Assembly (NCBI RefSeq): GCF_947507565.1
Contig: NC_089186.1
Location: 2,108,001-2,172,000, forward strand
Direction of reading: 5' to 3'
Origin: Oscarella lobularis
Lineage: Eukaryota; Porifera; Homoscleromorpha; Homosclerophorida; Oscarellidae
Length of the DNA stretch: 64,000 bases
Numbering within the stretch: the stretch's first letter is position 1; the number at the start of each line of letters is the position of its first letter. A model generated the notes under the pieces. It ran no database searches. It worked only from the letters and a program-made list of their open reading frames with translations, and was not told the DNA's origin. Positions 15,070 through 28,056 of this stretch are shown here, piece after piece. The translations under genes were made by a program, and so were the position numbers.

Positions 15070-18000
15070 ATGAAACGCGTGTTCGAAGTGTCGCCGACGT
15101 TTCACGGCGGTCCAGGCCCACTCCGAATGCACTGGCAGAAGAAACACGGGAATTATCTCGCTACGAGCGGGTAAAACGCTCCTACGACAGCCGCATCGAA
15201 TCGAATGCGAGAATTCTTTTCTGCGGTGTTAGATCGAATGGAATCGTGCACATATTCGATCGGCACGGCGATCTAAAGGAAGAAATCAGTCTCCATGGGT
15301 ACGGTAGCAAAGCGACACGCCCCCTCGCACTACACCATCTCTCCGTATATAGGCCGTGCAGTGGCTTGGATTGGGATAAGGACGGCGACATTCTGGCCAT
15401 GATACAAGACAAAACAGGTCGGAAATTTTTTAAAAATAGGCAGGCAAAAATTCGCGAAAATCGAATTATTCAGGCATCATTTATATTTGGGATTCGAATA
15501 CGGGGAAAACGACGCAATTAGACAGCGGCATGAAGTAAAATAAAAATAAGAAAATTAAATTTTAATTAATTAATTAATTAATTTTTAAGAGAGAATTTGA
15601 CGTTTATTGCGTGGTCACACGTTGGATTTCAATTGGCTGTGGGTAAAGAGGCGAGAAGTCGAGAAAAACATAAGACATCTCTATCTGTTCTAGGAACGAC
15701 GAAGGGCAATTTATTGATCTACAATCATCAGACGTCGCGCAAGGTTCCCGTAGTCGGAAAACACATGAAGAAAATCACGTCAGGGGCTTGGAATGCGCAG
15801 GCACGTTCCTTTAGGGAAAAGGGGGGGGATCTCAGCCATTTCTAAATACTAATCCTTATAGAATTTACTTGCTTTGGGCTCGGAAGACAAAACGGTTTCG
15901 GTGAGCTCGGCTGACGGCGATACATTGGCTACAGTAAGAGCACTAAAAGTACGCGTGGGACTGGATTTCGCTAATTAGTGACGTAAGGCTCAAGTGAGAG
16001 CTGATCCCAATATGATCGCCTTCTCTGAAATGAAATCGAACGAACGCGTTCTAGGCCAACAGAACACTGTATGTAGCAAGGCCTCCCTTCCCCCCCTTTG
16101 CTAATAAGTACTTAGATCTCTTGCGTCGTTGGACGAAAGACGCTGTTTCTATTCACAACGAACGACCCGGATAATCCAATAGAGCTAGCATTTCAAGTAA
16201 TAAATAAATAACCAAAAGCAACTCCTTAAGAAAAGATTTCGCTTTAGACTCGCTATGGAAACATAGTGTCCTACCAATGGTATCTAGAATTAGTTAGAAA
16301 ATGAAATTAGGCCACGTAATATGTCAAGGTACGGCGACGGCTATTTGATGATTGGCTTCAGCAACGGCTTCTTCATTGCCATATCGACGCACGTGAAGGA
16401 AATAGGCCAGGCACGAAATAACGCGCATCTCCCTCTCTCGATAATTAATAATTAATTATTTACTCTTCTCTAGGAGTTGTTTCAGACTCGCAATCATCGC
16501 GATTGTCTCGGCGACACGGCCGTCTCGTTCTCTCTTCAAAAGGCGGCGACGTGCGGCGACAATTGCGTCAAGATACACGATCTCGCCGAAATGAAGGACG
16601 TCTACGCGATTGTGACGCTCGACGACGATCGCAACAAATTGAAACAGCTCGCGTGGACCGACGACGGCCAGTTGCTCGCCATTGCAAGCGAGCGCGGATG
16701 CGTTTATACGTATTTGACGAAGTTGCCCATACTCGGAGACGCGAGCGGAACGAAATTGGCCTTTTTGACGTCACTATTAGAAGTCACTCTGGCCAATAAC
16801 GTCGAGCAGGTAACCCGAAGTCCAACGCATCTTTTGTTAGTGCCCAAAATACACAATATCTCCTACATTCACGAAGGGGTAGCTCTTCGTTCTAATCGAC
16901 AGTACGAAGGGGTAATTCTTCTTTCTAATCGATTACTAGAGAGTACGAAGAGGTAACTCTTCAGTTGGAGCCTCTATAGTCGTTGTAGCAGTTGTAGTCG
17001 TTGTAGTCGTTGTAGTCGTTGTAGTCGTTGTAGTCGTTGTAGTCGTTGTAGCAGTTGTAGTCGTTGTAGTCGTTGTAGTCGTTGTAGTCGTTGTAGTCGT
17101 TGTAGCAGTTGTAGTCGTTGTAGTCGTTGTAGTCGTTGTAGTCGTTGTAGTCGTTGTAGTCGTTGTAGTCGTTGTAGTCGTTGTAGTCGTTGTAGTCGTT
17201 GTAGCAGTTGTAGTCATTGTAGTCGTTGTAGCAGTTGTAGCAGTTGTAGTCGTTGTAGTCGTTGTAGCAGTTGTAGTCGTTGCAGTCGTTGTAGCAGTTG
17301 TAGTCGTTGTAGCAGTTGTAGTCGTTGTAGTCGTTGTAGTCGTTGTAGTCGTTGTAGTCGTTGTAGTTGTTGTAGTCGTTGTAGCAGTAGTAGTCGTTGT
17401 AGTCGTTGTAGTCGTTGTAGTCGTTGTAGTCGTTGTAGCAGTTGTAGTCGTTGCAGTCGTTGTAGCAGTTGTAGTCGTTGTAGCAGTTGTAGTCGTTGTA
17501 GTCGTTGTAGTCGTTGTAGTCGTTGTAGTCGTTGTAGTCGTTGTAGTCGTTGTAGCAGTAGTAGTCGTTGTAGTCGTTGTAGTCGTTGTAGTCGTTGTAG
17601 TCGTTGTAGCAGTTGTAGTCGTTGCAGTCGTTGTAGCAGTTGTAGTCGTTGTAGCAGTTGTAGTCGTTGTAGTCGTTGTAGTCGTTGTAGTCGTTGTAGT
17701 CGTTGTAGTCGTTGTAGCAGTTGTAGTCGTTGTAGTCGTTGTAGTCGTTGTAGTCGTTGTAGTCGTTGTAGTCGTTGTAGTCGTTGTAGCAGTTGTAGTC
17801 GTTGTAGTCGTTGTAGCAGTTGTAGTCGTTGCAGTCGTTGTAGTCGTTGTAGTCGTTGTAGTCGTTGTAGTCGTTGTAGTCGTTGTAGCAGTTGTAGTCG
17901 TTGTAGTCGTTGTAGCAGTTGTAGTCGTTGCAGTCGTTGTAGCAGTTGTAGTCGTTGTAGCAGTTGTAGTCGTTGTAGTCGTTGTAGCAGTTGTAGTCGT

Positions 18001-21000
18001 TGTAGTCGTTGTAGTCGTTGTAGTCGTTGTAGTCGTTGTAGCAGTTGTAGTCGTTGTAGTCGTTGTAGTCGTTGTAGTCGTTGTAGTCGTTGTAGTCGTT
18101 GTAGTCGTTGTAGTCGTTGTAGTCGTTGTAGTCGTTGTAGCAGTTGTAGTCGTTGTAGTCGTTGTAGCAGTTGTAGTCGTTGCAGTCGTTGTAGCAGTTG
18201 TAGTCGTTGTAGCAGTTGTAGTCGTTGTAGTCGTTGTAGCAGTTGTAGTCGTTGTAGTCGTTGTAGTCGTTGTAGTCGTTGTAGTCGTTGTAGCAGTTGT
18301 AGTCGTTGTAGTCGTTGTAGTCGTTGTAGTCGTTGTAGTCGTTGTAGTCGTTGTAGTCGTTGTAGTCGTTGTAGTCGTTGTAGCAGTTGTAGTCATTGTA
18401 GTCGTTGTAGCAGTTGTAGCAGTTGTAGTCGTTGTAGTCGTTGTAGCAGTTGTAGTCGTTGCAGTCGTTGTAGCAGTTGTAGTCGTTGTAGTCGTTGTAG
18501 TCGTTGTAGTCGTTGTAGTCGTTGTAGTCGTTGTAGTCGTTGTAGCAGTTGTAGTCGTTGTAGTCGTTGTAGTCGTTGTAGTCGTTGTAGTCGTTGTAGT
18601 CGTTGTAGTCGTTGTAGCAGTTGTAGTCGTTGTAGTCGTTGTAGTCGTTGTAGTCGTTGTAGTCGTTGTAGTCGTTGTAGCAGTTGTAGTCGTTGTAGTC
18701 GTTGTAGCAGTTGTAGTCGTTGCAGTCGTTGTAGCAGTTGTAGTCGTTGTAGCAGTTGTAGTCGTTGTAGTCGTTGTAGTCGTTGTAGTCGTTGTAGTCG
18801 TTGTAGTCGTTGTAGTCGTTGTAGCAGTTGTAGTCGTTGTAGTCGTTGTAGTCGTTGTAGTCGTTGTAGTCGTTGTAGTCGTTGTAGCAGTTGTAGTCGT
18901 TGTAGTCGTTGTAGTCGTTGTAGTCGTTGTAGTCGTTGTAGTCGTTGTAGTCGTTGTAGCAGTTGTAGTCGTTGTAGTCGTTGTAGTCGTTGTAGTCGTT
19001 GTAGTCGTTGTAGTCGTTGTAGCAGTTGTAGTCGTTGTAGTCGTTGTAGCAGTTGTAGTCGTTGCAGTCGTTGTAGCAGTTGTAGTCGTTGTAGCAGTTG
19101 TAGTCGTTGTAGTCGTTGTAGTCGTTGTAGTCGTTGTAGTCGTTGTAGTCGTTGTAGTCGTTGTAGCAGTTGTAGTCGTTGTAGTCGTTGTAGTCGTTGT
19201 AGTCGTTGCAGTCGTTGTAGTCGTTGTAGTCGTTGTAGCAGTTGTAGTCGTTGTAGTCGTTGTAGTCGTTGTAGTCGTTGTAGTCGTTGTAGTCGTTGTA
19301 GTCGTTGTAGTCGTTGTAGCAGTTGTAGTCGTTGTAGTCGTTGTAGTCGTTGTAGTCGTTGTAGTCGTTGTAGTCGTTGTAGTCGTTGTAGCAGTTGTAG
19401 TCGTTGTAGTCGTTGTAGTCGTTGTAGTCGTTGTAGTCGTTGTAGTCGTTGTAGTCGTTGTAGTCGTTGTAGCAGTTGTAGTCGTTGTAGTCGTTGTAGT
19501 CGTTGTAGTCGTTGTAGTCGTTGTAGTCGTTGTAGTCGTTGTAGCAGTTGTAGTCGTTGTAGTCGTTGTAGTCGTTGTAGTCGTTGTAGTCATTGTAGTC
19601 GTTGTAGCAGTTGTAGCAGTTGTAGTCGTTGTAGTCGTTGTAGTCGTTGTAGTCGTTGTAGTCATTGTAGTCGTTGTAGCAGTTGTAGCAGTTGTAGTCG
19701 TTGTAGTCGTTGTAGTCGTTGTAGTCGTTGCAGTCGTTGTAGCAGTTGTAGTCGTTGTAGTCGTTGTAGTCGTTGTAGTCGTTGTAGCAGTTGTAGTCGT
19801 TGTAGTCGTTGTAGTCGTTGTAGTCGTTGTAGTCGTTGTAGTCGTTGTAGCAGTTGTAGTCGTTGTAGTCGTTGTAGCAGTTGTAGTCGTTGCAGTCGTT
19901 GTAGCAGTTGTAGTCGTTGTAGCAGTTGTAGTCGTTGTAGTCGTTGTAGTCGTTGTAGTCGTTGTAGTCGTTGTAGTCGTTGTAGTCGTTGTAGCAGTTG
20001 TAGTCGTTGTAGTCGTTGTAGTCGTTGTAGTCGTTGTAGTCATTGTAGTCGTTGTAGCAGTTGTAGCAGTTGTAGTCGTTGTAGTCGTTGTAGTCGTTGT
20101 AGTCGTTGTAGTCATTGTAGTCGTTGTAGCAGTTGTAGCAGTTGTAGTCGTTGTAGTCGTTGTAGTCGTTGTAGTCGTTGCAGTCGTTGTAGCAGTTGTA
20201 GTCGTTGTAGTCGTTGTAGTCGTTGTAGTCGTTGTAGCAGTTGTAGTCGTTGTAGTCGTTGTAGCAGTTGTAGTCGTTGCAGTCGTTGTAGCAGTTGTAG
20301 TCGTTGTAGCAGTTGTAGTCGTTGTAGTCGTTGTAGCAGTTGTAGTCGTTGTAGTCGTTGTAGTCGTTGTAGTCGTTGTAGTCGTTGTAGCAGTTGTAGT
20401 CGTTGTAGTCGTTGTAGTCGTTGTAGTCGTTGTAGTCGTTGTAGTCGTTGTAGTCGTTGTAGTCGTTGTAGCAGTTGTAGTCGTTGTAGTCGTTGTAGTC
20501 GTTGTAGTCGTTGTAGTCGTTGTAGTCGTTGTAGTCGTTGTAGCAGTTGTAGTCGTTGTAGTCGTTGTAGTCGTTGTAGTCGTTGTAGTCGTTGTAGTCG
20601 TTGTAGCAGTTGTAGTCGTTGTAGTCGTTGTAGCAGTTGTAGTCGTTGCAGTCGTTGTAGCAGTTGTAGTCGTTGTAGCAGTTGTAGTCGTTGTAGTCGT
20701 TGTAGTCGTTGTAGTCGTTGTAGCAGTTGTAGTCGTTGTAGTCGTTGTAGTCGTTGTAGTCGTTGTAGTCGTTGTAGCAGTTGTAGTCGTTGTAGTCGTT
20801 GTAGTCGTTGTAGCAGTTGTAGTCGTTGCAGTCGTTGTAGCAGTTGTAGTCGTTGTAGCAGTTGTAGTCATTGTAGTCGTTGTAGCAGTTGTAGCAGTTG
20901 TAGTCGTTGTAGTCGTTGTAGTCGTTGTAGTCGTTGTAGTCGTTGTAGTCGTTGTAGTCGTTGTAGTCGTTGTAGTCGTTGTAGTCGTTGTAGCAGTTGT

Positions 21001-24000
21001 AGTCGTTGTAGTCGTTGTAGCAGTTGTAGTCGTTGCAGTCGTTGTAGCAGTTGTAGTCGTTGTAGCAGTTGTAGTCGTTGTAGTCGTTGTAGCAGTTGTA
21101 GTCGTTGTAGTCGTTGTAGTCGTTGTAGTCGTTGTAGTCGTTGTAGCAGTTGTAGTCGTTGTAGTCGTTGTAGTCGTTGTAGTCGTTGTAGTCGTTGTAG
21201 TCGTTGTAGTCGTTGTAGTCGTTGTAGCAGTTGTAGTCGTTGTAGTCGTTGTAGTCGTTGTAGTCGTTGTAGTCGTTGTAGTCGTTGTAGTCGTTGTAGC
21301 AGTTGTAGTCGTTGTAGTCGTTGTAGTCGTTGTAGTCGTTGTAGTCGTTGTAGTCGTTGTAGCAGTTGTAGTCGTTGTAGTCGTTGTAGCAGTTGTAGTC
21401 GTTGCAGTCGTTGTAGCAGTTGTAGTCGTTGTAGCAGTTGTAGTCGTTGTAGTCGTTGTAGTCGTTGTAGTCGTTGTAGTCGTTGTAGTCGTTGTAGTCG
21501 TTGTAGCAGTTGTAGTCGTTGTAGTCGTTGTAGTCGTTGTAGTCGTTGTAGTCGTTGTAGTCGTTGTAGCAGTTGTAGTCGTTGTAGTCGTTGTAGTCGT
21601 TGTAGTCGTTGTAGTCGTTGTAGTCGTTGTAGTCGTTGTAGCAGTTGTAGTCGTTGTAGTCGTTGTAGTCGTTGTAGTCGTTGTAGTCGTTGTAGTCGTT
21701 GTAGCAGTTGTAGTCGTTGTAGTCGTTGTAGCAGTTGTAGTCGTTGCAGTCGTTGTAGCAGTTGTAGTCGTTGTAGCAGTTGTAGTCGTTGTAGTCGTTG
21801 TAGTCGTTGTAGTCGTTGTAGTCGTTGTAGTCGTTGTAGTCGTTGTAGCAGTTGTAGTCGTTGTAGTCGTTGTAGTCGTTGTAGTCGTTGCAGTCGTTGT
21901 AGTCGTTGTAGTCGTTGTAGCAGTTGTAGTCGTTGTAGTCGTTGTAGTCGTTGTAGTCGTTGTAGTCGTTGTAGTCGTTGTAGTCGTTGTAGTCGTTGTA
22001 GCAGTTGTAGTCGTTGTAGTCGTTGTAGTCGTTGTAGTCGTTGTAGTCGTTGTAGTCGTTGTAGTCGTTGTAGCAGTTGTAGTCGTTGTAGTCGTTGTAG
22101 TCGTTGTAGTCGTTGTAGTCGTTGTAGTCGTTGTAGTCGTTGTAGTCGTTGTAGCAGTTGTAGTCGTTGTAGTCGTTGTAGTCGTTGTAGTCGTTGTAGT
22201 CGTTGTAGTCGTTGTAGTCGTTGTAGCAGTTGTAGTCGTTGTAGTCGTTGTAGTCGTTGTAGTCGTTGTAGTCATTGTAGTCGTTGTAGCAGTTGTAGCA
22301 GTTGTAGTCGTTGTAGTCGTTGTAGTCGTTGTAGTCGTTGTAGTCATTGTAGTCGTTGTAGCAGTTGTAGCAGTTGTAGTCGTTGTAGTCGTTGTAGTCG
22401 TTGTAGTCGTTGCAGTCGTTGTAGCAGTTGTAGTCGTTGTAGTCGTTGTAGTCGTTGTAGTCGTTGTAGCAGTTGTAGTCGTTGTAGTCGTTGTAGTCGT
22501 TGTAGTCGTTGTAGTCGTTGTAGTCGTTGTAGCAGTTGTAGTCGTTGTAGTCGTTGTAGCAGTTGTAGTCGTTGCAGTCGTTGTAGCAGTTGTAGTCGTT
22601 GTAGCAGTTGTAGTCGTTGTAGTCGTTGTAGTCGTTGTAGTCGTTGTAGTCGTTGTAGTCGTTGTAGTCGTTGTAGCAGTTGTAGTCGTTGTAGTCGTTG
22701 TAGTCGTTGTAGTCGTTGTAGTCATTGTAGTCGTTGTAGCAGTTGTAGCAGTTGTAGTCGTTGTAGTCGTTGTAGTCGTTGTAGTCGTTGTAGTCGTTGT
22801 AGTCGTTGTAGCAGGGTTAGTCGTTGTAGTCGTTGTAGTCGTTGTAGTCGTTGTAGTCGTTGTAGTCGTTGTAGTCGTTGTAGCAGTTGTAGTCGTTGCA
22901 GTCGTTGTAGCAGTTGTAGTCGTTGTAGTCGTTGTAGTCGTTGTAGTCGTTGTAGTCGTTGTAGTCGTTGTAGTCGTTGTAGTCGTTGTAGCAGTTGTAG
23001 TCGTTGTAGTCGTTGTAGTCGTTGTAGTCGTTGTAGTCGTTGTAGCAGTTGTAGTCGTTGTAGTCGTTGTAGTCGTTGTAGTCGTTGTAGTCGTTGTAGT
23101 CGTTGTAGTCGTTGTAGCCTCTGGATTACTAGAGAGTACGAAGAGATAACTCTTCGTTCTCATCGGTTGCTAAAGAGTACGAAGGGGTAACTCTTCGTTC
23201 TCATCGATTACTAGAGAGTGCGGAGGAGTGATTCTTCGTTTTAATCGATTACGAGAGAGTAGTAAGGGGTAATTCTTCGTTTTAATCGATTAGTAGAGAG
23301 TACGAAGGGGTAGAAACTTTACTGCTAATCAAGGTAGAACCTTTACTTTGATGTTTCTTTTTCCTTATTAGTCATAGGCTACACTATGCCCTTTACTTTC
23401 GTTTTGCCTTCTTTTTATGTTTCATAGGTAACTCTACACTCCTTACTTTCATGTTGCGTTTTTTCCTTATGGGTCATAGTCTACTCTACGTTTTTTTCTA
23501 TTGATTTATTTTATAATTCCTTCATTAATTTGTTTTCCCCAGGAACCTGCTGTGACTGTTGAAGTTAAAGTCGAACCGACGTTCGTTGCCTTGGGTCCCT
23601 TCCATTTGGCGGTGGGAATGAACAACTGCGCTTGGTTCTACGTGCAGCAGGAGAAAGGCGAGATCCACGTAGTAGCAGTTAATTAGCCTTCACCGACCCT
23701 TGGGGGTGTTTTTCTCAGGCGCGGATCTCGTGGGTGATCGCGAGTATCTGGGCACTGTAACGGGAATGCATCTCAATAGCGATTACGCCGCCGTTCTGTT
23801 TGACAATCGACTCCAAGTTCACTTGGTAGATGACCAATACTATGTAGATATAGGGAGACGCCTTATGTTTGCCTACAGATTGAACCAGATCCTGATATTA
23901 GTGACGATAAAGAGTCGAAACTATTTCCTGATAAGGGGAGCGACGGGAGGATAACCTGTGCCGCTCTGACGTCAGATTTTTTGATATTTGGAACAGACGT

Positions 24001-27000
24001 AAGCAGACCAATTTAATTTTTTTCGAAATTATGAATTTTTTATGTAGTCTGGTTCTCTGCAATATTTTTTCTTGGAAGATTGGCAATTTGTGAACGAATT
24101 TCGTCACGTTATCGGTGAGCTCAAAAAACGAAATTTAGTCGCAGTTCAATTTCCTTATAAGGAATTCGCGGTCTCTATCCGGATTCGAGTGGAACGAGAC
24201 TCATTTTCATTGACGACAAAAGCGACGGAATCATTTATAATCCAGTCAACGATGCCGCGATCGAAATTCCCAATTTCTCGCCCTCGATTCAAGGCGTCTT
24301 GTGGGAGAACTGGCCTCAAGACAAAGTCAGAAAACAAAACGATTATTTACGAAATAAATAAATCATGCGTCTACTTCAAGAGTGTCTTCTGCGCGTACGA
24401 CGCGGAGAAACTCTACACGTACACCTACTTCAGAAAGACAGTGAATGGTACTGTATCGCTAAAATATTTATCTCTTGCGTGTTTGAGTCTTTCGTTTGCA
24501 GGATCTCAATGCCAACTCGTCGGCGCTACGAAGCTTCCTTTCGGCTATAAACCCTTGATGCTCTACAACGGAGACGTTAGCTGTCAAACGCCGAGTGGAA
24601 AAGTGAGTGTTTTTTTAGAGCGGAGTCGCTCGATCGACGTTCGTTTCTTAGCTTGGGTTCGTGAGACTTGTGACGCACGAGTTCGGTTCCAATGAGGACT
24701 CGGTCACCTCGCAGGAGGTAAAACCGTTTTTCTACTAGCCACTTCTCGCTATTTTTTCCCTATCAGACGCGTAATAACTTCCAGCAAGCGTTGAGTCTAA
24801 AGAGGCGAGTCAAAAACGCGATATTTATTCAATTTCGCCAAGTGAACGTGGGTTTTAGGTTTGAAGAGGCTTGGAATTACGCCTCGTCGCTTGATAGTAG
24901 GGAAGCTTGGCTCGATTTAGCCAAGGCGTCGATGCACCACATGGACATCGACTTCGGTAATTTTATCAGGGAAAAGCATGCCACTTTTATTTCTAGCAAA
25001 GTCTCTGCGTAGCAATTCGCGTCTATCGAAGAATCGGAGACGTTGGAATGGTTTGGTCCTTGCAGGGAATTCAGGTACTTTTATTATTAGAGGATTTATT
25101 TGGACATAGAAGAGGGGTTTTCTCTTACAGCACATTGAGGATGAAAACCTCTTGAGTGGCTATTTGGCCATGTTCGCAGAAAACTTTGATTTGGCTCAGG
25201 TATGATAGTAAAATAATATTTCTAAACGCGATTTATTTTTTAAAATTATAGGATTTGTTCCTGGCTTCGACGAGTCCTATAGCAGCTCTCGAAGTATTTT
25301 CTCGTTTGTAGGTTAATTTATATGACCTGGCTTTTTTTTTTCAGATGAGACGCGATCTTCTTCACTGGGAACAGGCTCTCAAACTGGCAAAGGCTCTCGC
25401 TCTCGACGAGATGCCGGCCATTTCGCGTCAATATGCCCAGCAATTAGAATTCATGTACACTTAACTCCATAACGTAGTACGGTTACGATTACGCGTGCAC
25501 TTAGGGGCGATTACCCTGGAGCATTGAGCCACTACGAAAGGGGAAAAACCGAAGTAATTCGAATAGTAAAAATCGATGAAGAAGTCCACGTTGATTTCAC
25601 GTAGAGTTCCCAACAGGACGCTTCTTGCATAGCCGGTATTGCTCGCACTTCCATTCGCACGGGAGACATCCGAAGGTACGAGCTTTGAGTGTGGGGGGGA
25701 AAAAAGATAGCAGGTCTCATAAAATGGTTAGGGGAGTTGGACTGGCTATGCGTTCCGACAATAGGCAATTGCAGAAAGAATGCGCCGGAATTCTCGAGAG
25801 CATGAAGGTCAGAGATAAAAATACTAATTAATTAATGAATTAATTAATTAAAAATCTTCCTAATCAGCAATGGAACGAATCGGCTGTTTTATACGAGAAA
25901 GCTCAGTACTGGGACAAAGCAGCTACAGTCTTCATTCGAACGAAAAATTGGTTATTTATATCATTTCCTCCATATTCAAACATTCATTTTTGGAGCTCAG
26001 GGCCAAAGTCGGGGAACTTCTCGAGCACGTCACGTCGCCCAAGATCTTCGGCCAGTTCGCCAAGGCGAAAGAAGCGGACGGAAAATATCGCGAAGCGGCG
26101 AAAGCGTATGAAGCGGCGAAGGACTACGACAGCGTCATTCGAGTCAATTTGACGCACTTGCAACGCCCCGAAGAAGCCGTGCGGGTCGTCAAGGAAACGC
26201 AGTCAGTAGAAGGAGCCAAAATGGTCGCCAAGTAAGAAATTTTCATTAATTAATTTTTGAGAGAGCCACGAAATGGGGATTTTTAGTTTTTTTCAGAAGT
26301 TAGGCGACTACGGTGCCGCTATACAATTCCTAGTCATATCGAAGTGCGCCGAAGAGGCGTTCGCTTTGGCTCAGACTCACAATCAAATGGAGCAGTACGC
26401 GGAAATTATAGGTAAACGCTCTTCGAAGAGGACTCTATTATTTTATTTATTATTCTTCGCCTAAGGTGACGATGCCTCTGAGGACGACTACCTGTCTATT
26501 GCTCTTTATTTCGAGAAGCAGAAGCAGCACTACGACGCTGGACGATTCTACTTCAAAGCCAAGCAACACGCTAAGGTAGGAGGACACCCTTATGATCTCC
26601 TCCTCTTGGAGGATTTTTTTCTTGCAGGCATTGAAGCATTTTATGAGAGTTCCTTCGACTGAGAATAGCAAGGGTATCGATATGGCTATCGAGACGGTTG
26701 GGGCTGTTCAAAACGAGCAGCTCACTCATCAACTTATTGATTATTTGATGGGGGAAACCGATGGGATTCCCAAAGTAAAAGAAAACGATAATATTGATAC
26801 TATGGGTTGCTGGATTTTTTGTTTCTTAGGATGCCAAGTATTTGTTTCGTCTCTACATGGCCTTGAAGCAGTTTCGAGAGGCGGCACGAACGGCGATTAT
26901 CATCGCGAGGGAAGATCAGAATGGAGGAAACTATAGAAACGCGCACGACGTACTCCACAGCATGTACGCCGGTAAGACCGATATGATATCCTACTTGGAA

Positions 27001-27879
27001 ATAAATCCCGCATCCTAATTAAGAATTAAAACGAAATAAAATTCGAATTCCGACCGAAATGGAGCAGAATTTGATGCTCCTTCATAGCTACGTTCTCGTG
27101 AAGGCAAACGATATAATCAATATAAAATAAAATTGAAAAAATAATTTTTTAATTATGTAGCTTCACGTCAAGGTTGCCGATCATCACACCGCCGCTCGTC
27201 TGCTCGTTCGCGTGGCGAATAGCATTAGCAAGTTTCCCTGTCACATCGTTCCTATACTTACGTCGACTGTTATCGAATGCCAACGCGCTGGACTGAAGAA
27301 TTCCGCGTTTGGATACGCGGCGATGTTGATGCGACCCGAATATCGGTCCAAAATTGATCCGAAGTACAAGAAGAAAATGGAGCAGATAGTCAGGTGAGGA
27401 ATTAGTGAGGAGAATTTGAATTTTTTTGTTGGATTTTTTGGGTTTAGAAAGCCGGATAAAAGTGAGGTAGAAGAGGCGGAAACTCCGTGTCCCTACTGCG
27501 GATTTGCCGTCGCCGAGACGAAATTGTATTGTTCAGAGTGCAAGAATGCTCTTCCATACTGCATTTTAACTGTAAAGGGGGAGAAACAAGCGCAGGTTTA
27601 TTAATTCTAAGAGGCGATTGTTCCAAGGGTCGCCATATGGTGAAAGACGACTGGACGTTTTGTCCCACTTGTAATTTTCCAGCTCTCTACTCCCAATACC
27701 TGAAGTACGACTGATCTAAGTTATGCACGAGACTCTATCTCCTTCCTTTTAGATACGCCCAGTCCGCTGACTCGCCCCTGTGTCCTATGAACGGCGAACC
27801 GTTCAGATCGGACGCCGTCACGCGAGTCAAGGATCCGACGGAATATTTGAAAGAAGTCAATCAAACGAACGAGGACTAG
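15070..27879 (+). CDS. WDR19: WD repeat protein 19 / intraflagellar transport protein 144
   Basis: Roughly 30 exons encode the IFT-A core subunit IFT144, needed for retrograde ciliary transport and entry of membrane proteins into cilia. The N-terminus [18 protein letters not shown] starts two WD40 propellers: [108 protein letters not shown]-like helical region follows ([59 protein letters not shown]). The C-terminal Cys-rich zinc module is intact ([37 protein letters not shown]). Collinearity with the family is complete from start to stop (EVNQTNED, stop 27879). Oddity: the intron 16810-23542 between NNVEQ and EPAVTVEV is 6.7 kb of satellite, while other introns are about 50 bp. Confidence 0.95.
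16868..16965 (+). repeat. Left remnant of a 41-bp minisatellite flanking the 9-bp array
   Basis: Degenerate copies of a 41-bp unit containing gtacgaaggggtaactcttc and cta(a/c)tcgattactagag lie immediately left of the 9-bp satellite. The same unit continues to the right of the array at 23120-23315, which suggests the 9-bp array arose or inserted inside it. Confidence 0.7.
16976..23118 (+). repeat. 6.1-kb satellite of a 9-bp unit in a WDR19 intron
   Basis: About 680 tandem copies of gtcgttgta, with recurring variants gcagttgta, gtcattgta and gtcgttgca, run almost uninterrupted. One disruption reads gcagggtta near 22814. The unit length is divisible by three and the minus strand lacks stops, so it reads as poly-threonine with scattered Ala and Met. 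This is a repeat artefact, not a protein. Variant copies recur in fixed patterns, showing higher-order organisation. It lies entirely inside the intron 16810-23542. Confidence 0.95.
23120..23315 (+). repeat. 41-bp minisatellite, right flank of the 9-bp array
   Basis: Four to five copies of a 41-bp unit (gagtacgaagagataactct then tcgttctcat cggttgctaaa and variants) follow directly after the 9-bp array. Copies differ by several substitutions each. Confidence 0.85.
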
Positions 27880-28056
27880 AGACCCCTAATTCAAGGTATA
27901 CATGTATATGCATCGTAGTTGAGGACAGAGCTCGACTCGCTATGAATATCAAACGCGATTTCGTACTGTATGAATACGAGAGGTTGCGACAATGGGATTT
28001 TATAATATTCGTGCATGACAGTTTTTTTCCAGCAGTTCTTCTTGCGATGCAGATCG

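Noticed and set aside
16936-23163. 2,075-residue poly-threonine reading frame on the minus strand
   Set aside because: It is the 9-bp satellite read in frame. It lies inside a WDR19 intron on the opposite strand and has no unique sequence beyond short flanks.
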